Assembly: GCF_015751785.1 (NCBI RefSeq)
Contig: NZ_JADOTY010000001.1
Span: 3,472,001-3,536,000, forward strand
Reading direction: 5' to 3'
Source of the DNA: Micromonospora vinacea
GTDB taxonomy: Bacteria; Actinomycetota; Actinomycetes; Mycobacteriales; Micromonosporaceae
Length of the DNA stretch: 64,000 nt
Below the pieces are notes generated by a model. That model searched no databases. It was given only the letters and a program-made list of their open reading frames with translations, and was not told where the DNA came from. How positions within the stretch are numbered: position 1 is the stretch's first letter; the number at the start of each line of letters is the position of its first letter. Both the position numbers and the translations under genes were made by a program. This document shows positions 18,443 to 26,977 of this stretch, piece after piece.

Positions 18443-19693
18443 ATGGCACCCCGAACAATCACCCGGGCAGCGGTGGCCGGCCTCGCCGCCGTCGCCCTCC
18501 TCGGCTCCGCCGCCTGCGGCAGCGGCTTCGACGACTCGTCCGGCGACACCGCCCAGTCCAGTGGCCCCGCGAGCCTGCAGATCCTGATCGGCTCGTCCGG
18601 TGACGCCGAGACCAAGGCCGTGCAGGACGCCGCCGCGAAGTGGGCCACCAGCTCCGGCAACACCGCGACGGTCACCCCGGCGCAGGACCTCACCCAGCAG
18701 CTCGGCCAGGGCCTGGCCGGCGGCACCCCGCCGGACGTCTTCTACGTGGACGCGGCCCAGTTCGCCAACTACGCCAGCGTCGGCGCCCTCGAGCCGTACG
18801 GCGACAAGGTCAGCAACTCGGGCGACTTCTACGAGAGCCTGCGCAGCGCCTTCACGTACGACGGCAAGCTCTACTGCGCGCCCAAGGACTTCTCGACCCT
18901 GGCCCTGCAGATCAACACCGAACTGTGGGCCAAGGCCGGGCTGACCGACGCCGACGTGCCGACGACCTGGGAGCAGCTCACCGCCGCCGCCCAGAAGATC
19001 AAGGCCAAGGGGCAGGTCCCGCTGGCCCTCGGTGACACCCGGGACCGGATCGGCGCCTTCATGGTGCAGAACGGCGGCTGGCTGGTGAGCAAGGACGGCA
19101 AGCAGCCCACCGCCGACACCCCGGAGAACCTCGCCGCCCTCCAGTACGTCAAGACCATGCTCAGCACCGGCCTGGCCAAGTACCCGAAGCAGCTCGACTC
19201 CGGCTGGTCCGGTGAGGCGTTCGGCAAGGGCAAGGCCGTGATGACCATCGAGGGCAACTGGATCAAGGGTGCCCTCCAGAACGACTTCCCGAACGTGAAG
19301 TACAAGGTCGTGGCGCTGCCGGCCGGCCCCAAGGGGCAGGGCACGCTCTCCTTCACCCAGTGCTGGGGCATCGCCGCGAAGAGCAAGTACAAGGATCAGG
19401 CGATCAAGTTCGTCGAGGCGATGACCAGCGGCGAGCAGCAGATGACCTTCGCGAAGGCGTTCGGTGTCATGCCGTCCCGCCAGTCGGCGCGTGACCAGTA
19501 CACCGCCGCGTTCCCGGCGGACAAGGTGTTCGTCGACGGCGTCGCGTACGCCCAGGGCCCGGTGAACGCTCCGAAGATGGACAGCGTCCTCAAGGACCTC
19601 GACACCGGTCTGCAGGGGCTCGCCAACGGCGACCCGAAGACCGTGCTGCAGAACTTCGACAAGAACGCCAAGGCCGCGCTCGGCGGCAGCTGA
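18443..19693 (+). CDS. Sugar ABC transporter solute-binding lipoprotein
   Basis: A 416-residue extracellular binding protein of the family-1 (MalE/UgpB-like) type. A signal peptide is followed by a lipobox-like LLGSAAC; the -3 residue is Ser rather than Leu, slightly unusual. Later motifs include TPPDVFYVDAAQFANYAS and GKAVMTIEGNWIKGAL, typical of sugar-binding proteins. It follows lacI by 25 nt with an AGGAG site. The ligand is probably an oligosaccharide, given the adjacent glycosidase. Confidence 0.92.
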   Translation: MAPRTITRAAVAGLAAVALLGSAACGSGFDDSSGDTAQSSGPASLQILIGSSGDAETKAVQDAAAKWATSSGNTATVTPAQDLTQQLGQGLAGGTPPDVFYVDAAQFANYASVGALEPYGDKVSNSGDFYESLRSAFTYDGKLYCAPKDFSTLALQINTELWAKAGLTDADVPTTWEQLTAAAQKIKAKGQVPLALGDTRDRIGAFMVQNGGWLVSKDGKQPTADTPENLAALQYVKTMLSTGLAKYPKQLDSGWSGEAFGKGKAVMTIEGNWIKGALQNDFPNVKYKVVALPAGPKGQGTLSFTQCWGIAAKSKYKDQAIKFVEAMTSGEQQMTFAKAFGVMPSRQSARDQYTAAFPADKVFVDGVAYAQGPVNAPKMDSVLKDLDTGLQGLANGDPKTVLQNFDKNAKAALGGS

Positions 19694-19700
19694 GGTGAGG

Positions 19701-19730
19701 GCGGGGCCCCGGCGACCACCGGGGCCCCGC
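19701..19730 (+). terminator. Hairpin between binding protein and permeases
   Basis: A perfect 12-bp GC stem (19701-19712 with 19719-19730, 6-nt loop) lies 7 nt after the binding-protein stop. Within an ABC operon such hairpins commonly stabilise or partly terminate the upstream message, giving more binding protein than permease. Confidence 0.65.
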
Positions 19731-19763
19731 CGCACGTCGGCCGGAGAGAGGAAGGGAGGGAAG

Positions 19764-20885
19764 ATGGCAACCGAGACACTGACCGCCGTGGCGACCGCGG
19801 GCGGGGCGGGCCCCCGCCGCAGCAGGGGCGGCATCCGGAGCAACGAGAACCTCGCCGGCTGGCTCTTCGTCGCGCCGGTGATCGTCATTCTGGGGCTGTT
19901 CCTGCTGCTGCCGATCCTGATGGCGCTCTGGGTCAGCCTGACCGACTGGAACGGCCAGGGCAGCCCGTTCACCGGCAACGTCCCGTTCGTCGGCGCGCAC
20001 AACTACACCCAGTTGTTCACCGAGGACGGGCTGGCCCGCCGCGACTTCATGACCAGCATCCGCAACAACATCTACTACGTGGCGATCGTGGTGCCGGCGC
20101 AGACAGTGCTCGCGCTCGGACTGGCGTTGGTCGTCAACAACCGGATGCTCAAGGGCAAGAGCTTCTTCCGCAGCGCCTTCTACTTCCCCTCGGTGACCAG
20201 CTCGGTCGCGATCAGCGTGGTGTTTCTCTTCCTCTTCGCCAACTCGGGCGCGGTGAACGCGCTGCTCGGCTTCGTCGGGATCGACGGCCCGGAGTGGTTC
20301 GCCGATTCCCGGGGCGTGCTGCACCTGCTGTTCGGCGCTGTCGGCGTCGACTCGCCACCGGCGGCACTGACCGACGGCGGCCCGTTCGGGTTGACCTGGT
20401 GGGACTGGCTGGCCGGCCCGAGCGTGGCGATGATCTCGATCATCACGTTGGTCGTCTGGACCACCTCCGGCACGTTCATGCTGATGTTCCTGGCCGGCCT
20501 GCAGAACGTGCCGGTCACCCTCGACGAGGCGAGCAACCTCGACGGCGCCTCCCGGTGGCAGCGCTTCCGCTACGTCACCCTGCCGATGATCAGACCCACC
20601 ATGTTCCTGGTGCTCACCCTCGGCATGATCGGCTCCTGGCAGGTCTTCGACCAGGTGTACGTGATGAGCCAGGGCGACCCGGCCAAGACCACACTCACCC
20701 CGGCGTACCTGTCGTACCGGACCGCCTTCGCCGACTTCGACTACGGCTCCGGCGCCGCGATCTCCTTCGTGCTGTTCCTGATCATCATCGTGCTCACACT
20801 GATCCAGCGCCGGGCGCTGGCCGAGCGGGACACCGACCGACCGCGCCGCGGCTGGTGGCGTCGACGCGTACCGGAGAGGTCCTGA
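19764..20885 (+). CDS. Sugar ABC transporter permease (MalF/UgpA type)
   Basis: A 373-residue inner-membrane permease with six main transmembrane helices. The EAA loop that docks the ATPase is seen as EASNLDGASRWQRFRYVTLP. ATG 19764 is selected because GGGAGGGAAG precedes it; the upstream open frame to 19695 passes through the hairpin. It pairs with the next gene, which starts 1 nt after its stop. There is a larger than usual periplasmic loop (about residues 175-235). Confidence 0.93.
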   Translation: MATETLTAVATAGGAGPRRSRGGIRSNENLAGWLFVAPVIVILGLFLLLPILMALWVSLTDWNGQGSPFTGNVPFVGAHNYTQLFTEDGLARRDFMTSIRNNIYYVAIVVPAQTVLALGLALVVNNRMLKGKSFFRSAFYFPSVTSSVAISVVFLFLFANSGAVNALLGFVGIDGPEWFADSRGVLHLLFGAVGVDSPPAALTDGGPFGLTWWDWLAGPSVAMISIITLVVWTTSGTFMLMFLAGLQNVPVTLDEASNLDGASRWQRFRYVTLPMIRPTMFLVLTLGMIGSWQVFDQVYVMSQGDPAKTTLTPAYLSYRTAFADFDYGSGAAISFVLFLIIIVLTLIQRRALAERDTDRPRRGWWRRRVPERS

Positions 20886-20886
20886 G

Positions 20887-21774
20887 ATGGCCGTGCTCAC
20901 CGACCGCCCGGCGGCGGCGCCCGCGCGGCGCAACGAGCGCGCGGCCCGCACCCTGGCCACCCGCTTCCTGGGGTACGCCACGCTGGTCTTCTTCGGGCTG
21001 GTGTTCCTCTACCCGTTCGTCATCCAGATCGGCAACGCGCTCAAGACCGAACCCGACGCGGCGGCGAACCCCCTGTCACCGTTCCCGGACCCGCTCACGC
21101 TGGCCGGCTTCGAACGGATCTTCGCCGGCACCAACTTCCCGCTCTGGCTGGGCAACTCGCTGCTGGTGACGGTGCTGGTCACCATCGGCCGGGTCTTCTT
21201 CGACTCGCTCGCCGGGTACGCGCTGGCCCGGCTGCGGTTCCGGGGCCGCAGCGGGCTGTTCGCCGCCGTCATCGCGGTGATGGCGGTCCCCGGGGTGGTG
21301 CTGCTGATCCCGAAGTTCCTGGTGCTCAACCAGCTCGGCCTCTACAACAGCTACGCCGGTCTGGTGGTGCCGCTGCTGGCCGACGCGGCGGGCGTGTTCA
21401 TCATGAAACAGTTCTTCGAGTCGATCCCGGTGAGTGTCGAGGAGGCCGCCCGGATCGACGGGGCGAGCATCTTCCGTACCTTCTGGTCGGTGGTGCTGCC
21501 GATGGCGAAACCGGCGCTGATCACCCTCACCATCCTGTCGTTCCAGAGCTCCTGGAACGAGTTCCCGCACAGCCTGGTGTCGGTGCAGGACCCGGACCTG
21601 TTCACCCTGCCACGCGGCCTGGCCGACCTGGTCAGCGGCTCGCTCGGCAAGGGCACCCAGTACCCGCTCAAGCTCGGTGCCGCGCTGCTGGCCACCATCC
21701 CGGTGGCGATCATCTTCGTGGTGTTCCAGCGGTACTTCGTCCGCGACGCCAACGACGGCTCGGACAAGGGCTGA
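20887..21774 (+). CDS. Sugar ABC transporter permease (MalG type)
   Basis: The partner permease, 295 residues with six transmembrane segments and the EAA motif EEAARIDGASIFRTFWSVVLP. It follows the other permease with almost no gap. No ATP-binding gene follows, and transcription ends at a strong hairpin, so the system must use an ATPase encoded elsewhere, such as the shared MsiK-type ATPase known for actinobacterial sugar importers. Confidence 0.93.
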   Translation: MAVLTDRPAAAPARRNERAARTLATRFLGYATLVFFGLVFLYPFVIQIGNALKTEPDAAANPLSPFPDPLTLAGFERIFAGTNFPLWLGNSLLVTVLVTIGRVFFDSLAGYALARLRFRGRSGLFAAVIAVMAVPGVVLLIPKFLVLNQLGLYNSYAGLVVPLLADAAGVFIMKQFFESIPVSVEEAARIDGASIFRTFWSVVLPMAKPALITLTILSFQSSWNEFPHSLVSVQDPDLFTLPRGLADLVSGSLGKGTQYPLKLGAALLATIPVAIIFVVFQRYFVRDANDGSDKG

Positions 21775-21779
21775 CCGGC

Positions 21780-21815
21780 CCGGTGTGGCGGCCCCGACCG
21801 GGGCCGCCACACCGG
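21780..21815. terminator. Bidirectional terminator hairpin
   Basis: A perfect 16-bp stem (21780-21795 with 21800-21815) with a GACC loop lies between the stop codons of two convergent genes. Confidence 0.85.
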
Positions 21816-21828
21816 TCGGCAGCGGGCG

Positions 21829-23403
21829 TCAGTGTCGGGTGGCGGTCGGCGCGGACTCCTCGGGCTGCGCCGGCTCGGCACCGACCGGCGCATAGGGCGG
21901 CACCGACCGGAACGCCAACGCGGCGACCACGGCCAGCCCGAGCAGCACGACGGCGCCCACGGCGGCCGTCACGACCAGCCCACTCGTGTACGCCGCCCGG
22001 GCGGCTTCGACCAGCGGGCCGCCCACCCCGCCCGGCAGCTCACCGGCCACCGTCACCGCCCCGGCCAGCCCGTCGCGGGCACGGGCCGCCGCCTCGGCGG
22101 GCAGCCCCGCGGGCAGCGCCGGACCCAGCTCGGAGCGGTAGACGGCGGCGCCCACGCTACCCAGGACCGCCACACCCAGGGCGATGCCCAACTCGCCGCT
22201 GGTCTCCGAGAGCGACGCTGCCGAGCCGGCCCGTTCCGGTGGCGCCGACCCGACGATCAGGTCGGTGACCAGGGCCGACGGCAACGCGATCCCGGCGGAG
22301 GTGACGACGAAGGCGACCAGGACGACAAACAGGGCGTGGTCGCCATCCGCGCCGGTGAGGAGCAGGAAGCCCGCCGCCGTGACCAGTTGCCCGACGGCCA
22401 TCACGTGCCCCGGTCGGAACCGCCGGGCCAGCAACGGAGCCAGTGTGGTCGCGCCGATCATCGCCACCGCCTGCGGCACCAGTAGCAGCCCGGCGCGTAG
22501 CGGGGTCAGCCCTTCGACCAGTTGCAGCCACTGGCTGACCAGCAGGAAGGTGCCGCCCATCAACAGACCGTTGAGCAGGAACACCAGCAGTGCGGCGGTG
22601 AACGTGCGGTTGTTGAAGAGGCCCACGTCCAGCAGCGGGTGAGGCAGTCGGCGCTGCCGCCGCACGAAGACCACCCCGACCAGCAGGCCGGTCACGATCG
22701 CCAGCACGGCCAGCGGCCGCCATCCATGCCGGGCCAGTTCCTTGACGCCGTAGACCGCCGGCAGGATGGTGGCGAGCGACAACGCGACGCTGACCAGGTC
22801 CAGTCGGCCGGGGTGCGGGTCGCGGAACTCCGGAAGCAGCAGCGGCGCGACCACCAGCAACACCGCCATCACCGGCACACCCAGCAGGAACGCCGAGCCC
22901 CACCAGAAATTCTCCAGCAGCACCCCGCCGATCACCGGCCCGACCGCCATCCCGCCCATGAAGCAGCTCATCCAGACCCCGACCGCTACCGCGCGCTGAG
23001 CCGGGATCTGGAACATGTTGCTGATCAGGGCCAGCGTGGAGGGCATCAGCGTGGCCCCGGCGACACCGAGCAGGGCCCGCGCGGCGATCAGCAGCGGCGG
23101 GTTCGGTGCGTAGGCGGCCACCACCGAGACCACGGCGAAGGCACCGGCCCCGATCAACAACAGGCGCCGACGACCGATCCGATCGCCCAGGGTGCCCATC
23201 GTGACCAGGAAACCGGCCACCAGGAAACCGTACGCATCGGTGATCCACAACTGCTGCGTGCTGTCGGCGCCGAGGTCCGCGCTGAGGCTCGGCAGAGCCA
23301 GGTAGAGCACGCTCAGGTCGAGTGCCAGCAGCAGGGTGGGCAGGGCCAACACGGCTAGCCCAATCCACTCCCGACGCCCGGCTGCGGGGTGTGCTGTCCG
23401 CAT
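21829..23403 (-). CDS. MFS drug exporter (DHA2/EmrB-QacA type)
   Basis: A proton-coupled exporter of about 524 residues with 14 hydrophobic segments. The usual loop motif is present as GTLGDRIGRRRLLLIG, and ALDLSVLYLALPSL lies in helix 1. ATG 23403 is preferred to GTG 23412 because the AGAAGG site touches the latter but is 8-9 nt from the ATG. It lies 74 nt downstream of an ECF sigma factor gene on the same strand, so the sigma factor may control it. The substrate is unknown. Confidence 0.92.
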   Translation of the reverse strand: MRTAHPAAGRREWIGLAVLALPTLLLALDLSVLYLALPSLSADLGADSTQQLWITDAYGFLVAGFLVTMGTLGDRIGRRRLLLIGAGAFAVVSVVAAYAPNPPLLIAARALLGVAGATLMPSTLALISNMFQIPAQRAVAVGVWMSCFMGGMAVGPVIGGVLLENFWWGSAFLLGVPVMAVLLVVAPLLLPEFRDPHPGRLDLVSVALSLATILPAVYGVKELARHGWRPLAVLAIVTGLLVGVVFVRRQRRLPHPLLDVGLFNNRTFTAALLVFLLNGLLMGGTFLLVSQWLQLVEGLTPLRAGLLLVPQAVAMIGATTLAPLLARRFRPGHVMAVGQLVTAAGFLLLTGADGDHALFVVLVAFVVTSAGIALPSALVTDLIVGSAPPERAGSAASLSETSGELGIALGVAVLGSVGAAVYRSELGPALPAGLPAEAAARARDGLAGAVTVAGELPGGVGGPLVEAARAAYTSGLVVTAAVGAVVLLGLAVVAALAFRSVPPYAPVGAEPAQPEESAPTATRH

Positions 23404-23477
23404 GGGTCTCACCCTTCTGGTGACGGCTGGTGTCGGAGGGTGGACGACGGACCGGCCCCGAACTCATCGGTCGACGG

Positions 23478-24449
23478 TCAGGCGATTCTGTCGGGCAGGC
23501 CGAAGCGGGCGAAGAGCGCCGGCTCCAGGAAGTGGGTGAGCCGGGTGATCCGGCCGTCGGCGACGTCGACGAGCTGGATGGAGAACGCTCGCCGCCCCCC
23601 AGCCTCGTCAGGGCGGTACTGCGCCAGCGCCGGACCGCCGTTGGCCGAGACCGGCACCAGCCGGGAACCTTGGCAGCCGGACGCCGGCCAGGAAGCCATC
23701 CACCGGCCGATGTCGGCCGCCCCGGACAACCACATCCGGTACGGAGGCATGCTGTGCACCGCGTCCTCGCGCAGCAGACCCACGAGAGCGTCGATGTCGT
23801 AGCGCTCGAACACCCGCACGTAGCGGTCCAGCAGGTCGCGATGCTCCTCGTCCAGGGCCGGGCCGGGCGTCGCACCGGGACGCTCGGCCAGCGTGGCCCG
23901 GGCACGTTGCAGCGCACTGTTGACGGCGGGCACGCTGGTCTCGAGCAGACCGGCGACCTCGTCGGCATGCCAGCTCAGCACGTCCCGCAGGATCAGCACC
24001 GCGCGCTGCCGGGCAGGCAGGTGCTGGAGTGCGGCGACGAACGCCAACCGGACCGAATCCCGCAGCACGGCCAGCTCCGCCGGATCCGCAGTGGGCAGCA
24101 CCGCCGCGTCCGCCGCCGGCCCCACCCAACCCGCCTCCGCCTCACCGAGGCTCGGGGCCACCGGCGGCGACGGGTCACCGAAATCCGTCGGCAGGGCCCG
24201 CCGCCGGTGACCCCTCAGCAGATCCAGGCAGACATTGGTGGCGATCCGATACAGCCAGGTGCGCGTGCTGGAGCGGCCGTCGAAGCCGCTCCACCCGCGC
24301 CAGGCCCGCAGCAGAGTCTCCTGCACCGCGTCCTCGGCGTCGAACAGCGAACCGAGCATCCGGTAGCAGTAGCCGGTCAGCTCGACCCGGAACTCCTCCA
24401 GGTGACCCTCGGCGGTCGGCGTCGACAGCGGCGCGGTGGCTGAGCTCAT
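23478..24449 (-). CDS. ECF sigma factor with C-terminal SnoaL-like domain
   Basis: A 323-residue sigma-70 family factor. Region 2 (ELTGYCYRMLGSLFDAEDAV) and region 4 (LPARQRAVLILRDVLSWHAD, then SVPAVNSALQRARATL) are clear. A SnoaL-like domain follows (about residues 205-323, with SMPPYRMWLSGAADIGRW). The overall architecture resembles the SigG/TIGR02960 group. Such factors lack classic anti-sigma partners and are often tuned by the C-terminal domain; no anti-sigma gene is adjacent here. ATG 24449 is chosen; upstream frame is Arg/Gly-rich noise. Confidence 0.9.
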   Translation of the reverse strand: MSSATAPLSTPTAEGHLEEFRVELTGYCYRMLGSLFDAEDAVQETLLRAWRGWSGFDGRSSTRTWLYRIATNVCLDLLRGHRRRALPTDFGDPSPPVAPSLGEAEAGWVGPAADAAVLPTADPAELAVLRDSVRLAFVAALQHLPARQRAVLILRDVLSWHADEVAGLLETSVPAVNSALQRARATLAERPGATPGPALDEEHRDLLDRYVRVFERYDIDALVGLLREDAVHSMPPYRMWLSGAADIGRWMASWPASGCQGSRLVPVSANGGPALAQYRPDEAGGRRAFSIQLVDVADGRITRLTHFLEPALFARFGLPDRIA

Positions 24450-24541
24450 GGGCCGACCGTAGGCGACCGGTCGGACATCGGCGCCCACTCTGGCCGGGGC
24501 GCGCCGACCCGTGCCGGTATCGGTCCGGGCGTCAGCGCGGG

Positions 24542-25138
24542 TCAGCCAACGGGCTCGTCGTCGACCGGCACCTTCTCGGTCGGCACGCCCACGTGCAGGC
24601 GCACCTGAGGCACCAGCATGTCGTCGACGTCCAGCGCCCGGGCCGCGCCGTCGAGCTCCCACCCCGTGCTGGTGAGGAACTTGCGGGTCGCCTCGTCACC
24701 GTCGAACGCCCAGGCCACCGCCCGACTCATCCCGTCCTCCCGCCACAGGTCGACGGCGGCGGCGAGCAGCCGACTGCCGTGCCCGCGCCGGCCCCACCGA
24801 GGCTCGACCAGCAGGTCGGTCACCGCCGCCACGTCCGGGCCGAGCGCGTCGGCCGGCTCACCCGGGGCCAACGCCTCGGCGTCGGCCGGGCCGGAGGCGG
24901 CGAACCCCACCAGATACGATTGCTCGGCCTGTTCGACGGCGACCAGCACCCGGTGCGCGCCCGAGGGCGGCTCCAGAACCGCGGCGCTCCACCGCCGGGC
25001 GAGGAACGCCTCGTCCAGGTTGTCGAGCACATGCCGAGGCAGGATCCGGCGGTACGCGACCCGCCAGGTCGCGAGCTGGATGCGTGCGATCTCGCCGGCG
25101 TCCTCGGGACGCGCCGGGCGGACGTACCCGAGAGCCAT
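24542..25138 (-). CDS. GNAT family N-acetyltransferase
   Basis: A 198-residue acetyltransferase with the N-terminal pattern YVRPARPEDAGEIARIQLAT and a central acetyl-CoA motif VEPRWGRRGHGSRLLAAAVD. The C-terminal 30 residues are extra to the core fold. It is upstream of the sigma factor gene on the same strand (92 nt gap) and divergent from the GT87-like gene. The acceptor substrate is unknown. Confidence 0.85.
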   Translation of the reverse strand: MALGYVRPARPEDAGEIARIQLATWRVAYRRILPRHVLDNLDEAFLARRWSAAVLEPPSGAHRVLVAVEQAEQSYLVGFAASGPADAEALAPGEPADALGPDVAAVTDLLVEPRWGRRGHGSRLLAAAVDLWREDGMSRAVAWAFDGDEATRKFLTSTGWELDGAARALDVDDMLVPQVRLHVGVPTEKVPVDDEPVG

Positions 25139-25173
25139 GGGACGGAAGCCTACGCAGGGCGAGGGAGACGACG

Positions 25174-26448
25174 GTGGCGCAGGGTGCCAACAGGACGACA
25201 GCGCAGGTCGTCGGGGTGGTGGTGCTCGCCGCGGCGGTCGCCGGGTTCCTCGCCGTCGCCGCCGTCCGGCACGGCTTCTTCGACCTGAAGGTCTACTACG
25301 GCGCGTTGACGTGGTGGGTGCACGACGGCGGGGAGATCTACGACTACCTCAAGCCGGGCACCCAGTACGGCTTCACCTATCCGCCGTTCGCCGCGCTGGT
25401 CATGCTGCCGATGGCGTACCTGCCGTGGACGGCGGCGATCGTGGTGAGCGTGCTCGCCAGCGTGGCCACCACCACGGTGCTGATCTGGTGGCTGGTCGAC
25501 CCGATCGCCCGCCGCGCCGGCTGGACCCGGTGGTTCGCCCTCGCCGTGGCGCTCTGCCTGGCCGCCGCGTTCGAGCCGATGCGGGAGACGGTCAACTTCG
25601 GCCAGGTCAACACGCTGCTGCTCTTCCTGGTGGCCGTGGACCTGCTGCGGCTGCTTCCGGCCGGCAACCGGTGGACCGGGGTGGGCATCGGCCTCGCCAC
25701 GGCGATCAAACTGACCCCTGGCGTGTTCATCGTCTACCTGCTGGTGACCGGTCGGTGGCGGGCGGCGCTCACCGCCAGCGGTACGGCCGCCGCTGTGTCG
25801 CTGCTGGCCGCGGCGCTCTTCCCCGACGCGTCCCGGGAGTTCTGGACCGAGGCGCTGTGGAACACCGGGCGGGTGGGTGAGCTGGCCTTCGTCTCCAACC
25901 AGTCGCTGCGCGGGGTGGTCGCCCGGCTCGACCCGGAGCACCCGAGCACCCTGCTGTGGCTGCTGCTGGTGCTCGGCACCCTGGCGCTCTGGGCCTGGCG
26001 GTCCCGGGCCGCCGTCGCGGCCGGCGACGAGGCGACCGGCCTGGCGCTGACCGGCGCGGTGATGTGCCTGGTCAGCCCGGTCACCTGGGTGCACCACCTG
26101 GTCTGGCTGCTGCCCGCGCTGATTTTGCTGGTCGACAACGCGATGGCCGCGCCGGCCGGCCGCCGCCGGCAGGTCCTGCTGGTCGCCGCGACCATCGGGT
26201 ACGCGCTGCTGATCAGCCGGACCGTCTGGCTCTGGGAGAAGGACTTCACCGGCGTCGACGGCTTCCTGGGCAGCAACGCCTACGTGTGGGTCAGTCTGGC
26301 GCTGCTGGCCTTCCTGCCGATCCGCCGGTGGCTGACCCCGGACGGTTCAACGGTCGAGGCGTCCGGCGTACCGCAGCTCGACCAGCCCGACCGGCGGGCC
26401 CCCACCGGCCAACGGCACCTGGTAGGTCGACTCCTCACCGTCCGGTGA
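25174..26448 (+). CDS. GT87-type polyprenol-phosphate-sugar glycosyltransferase-like membrane protein (DUF2029)
   Basis: A 424-residue integral membrane protein with about ten helices. The first periplasmic loop has FFDLKVYYGALTWW and YGFTYPPFAALVMLP, typical of GT87 mannosyltransferases that use polyprenyl-phosphate mannose in cell-envelope glycan synthesis; the Asp there is the likely catalytic residue. GTG 25174 has GAGGGAG upstream. The 3' end overlaps the convergent GNAT gene by 102 nt, and the last 35 or so residues look nonconserved, so the tail may be a read-through extension. Confidence 0.83.
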   Translation: MAQGANRTTAQVVGVVVLAAAVAGFLAVAAVRHGFFDLKVYYGALTWWVHDGGEIYDYLKPGTQYGFTYPPFAALVMLPMAYLPWTAAIVVSVLASVATTTVLIWWLVDPIARRAGWTRWFALAVALCLAAAFEPMRETVNFGQVNTLLLFLVAVDLLRLLPAGNRWTGVGIGLATAIKLTPGVFIVYLLVTGRWRAALTASGTAAAVSLLAAALFPDASREFWTEALWNTGRVGELAFVSNQSLRGVVARLDPEHPSTLLWLLLVLGTLALWAWRSRAAVAAGDEATGLALTGAVMCLVSPVTWVHHLVWLLPALILLVDNAMAAPAGRRRQVLLVAATIGYALLISRTVWLWEKDFTGVDGFLGSNAYVWVSLALLAFLPIRRWLTPDGSTVEASGVPQLDQPDRRAPTGQRHLVGRLLTVR

Positions 26449-26898
26449 CAGGCCGGCCCGCTCGCAGAACCGCCGGGCCCGCCGGTTGTCCGCCAGCACC
26501 CACGCCCGGTACCCGGCCCAGCCCCGCTCGGTGAGCCCGATCCGGGCGGCGTCCAGCAACGCCGCGGCGGTCCCGTCACCCCAGTAGGCCGGCTCCACGT
26601 AGAGCGCCACCACCTCGCCGACCGTCGGGTCCAGGTCGTCCCGGTCCTGGTTGCGGCGGTACGGCCCGAAAGTGGTGAAACCCACGACCGACCCGTCCAC
26701 CTCGCCGAGCAGAGTGGTGAACGGGTGCTCTAGGTCGGCGGTGCCGACGTCGCGGCGACGCTGCGCCCAGGCCACCACGTTGAGCCGTCCGAGCACCTCG
26801 TCCGGCATGAAGCCGGCATAGCCCGCCTGCCAGCCGTGTACGTGTACCCGGGCGACCGCCTCGGCGTCGTCCGGCTCCTCCCGACGGATGGTCAGCAT
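26347..26898 (-). CDS. GNAT family N-acetyltransferase
   Basis: A 183-residue GNAT protein. The N-terminus MLTIRREEPDDAEAVARVHV and the pattern VVALYVEPAYWGDGTAAALL fit the acetyl-CoA-binding core, followed by NRRARRFCERAGLSPDGEE. Its 3' end overlaps the convergent membrane-protein gene by 102 nt; this end encodes a normal GNAT C-terminal strand (VGLVELRYAGRL), so the overlap is more likely an extension of the other gene. The substrate is unknown. Confidence 0.86.
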   Translation of the reverse strand: MLTIRREEPDDAEAVARVHVHGWQAGYAGFMPDEVLGRLNVVAWAQRRRDVGTADLEHPFTTLLGEVDGSVVGFTTFGPYRRNQDRDDLDPTVGEVVALYVEPAYWGDGTAAALLDAARIGLTERGWAGYRAWVLADNRRARRFCERAGLSPDGEESTYQVPLAGGGPPVGLVELRYAGRLDR

Positions 26899-26977
26899 TG
26901 CACCGTTCTATGCCTCGTTGGTCGTCACGTCCAGCTTCCCGCACCGGCGTCGTACCGATGAATTAAGGTCGCCGACG

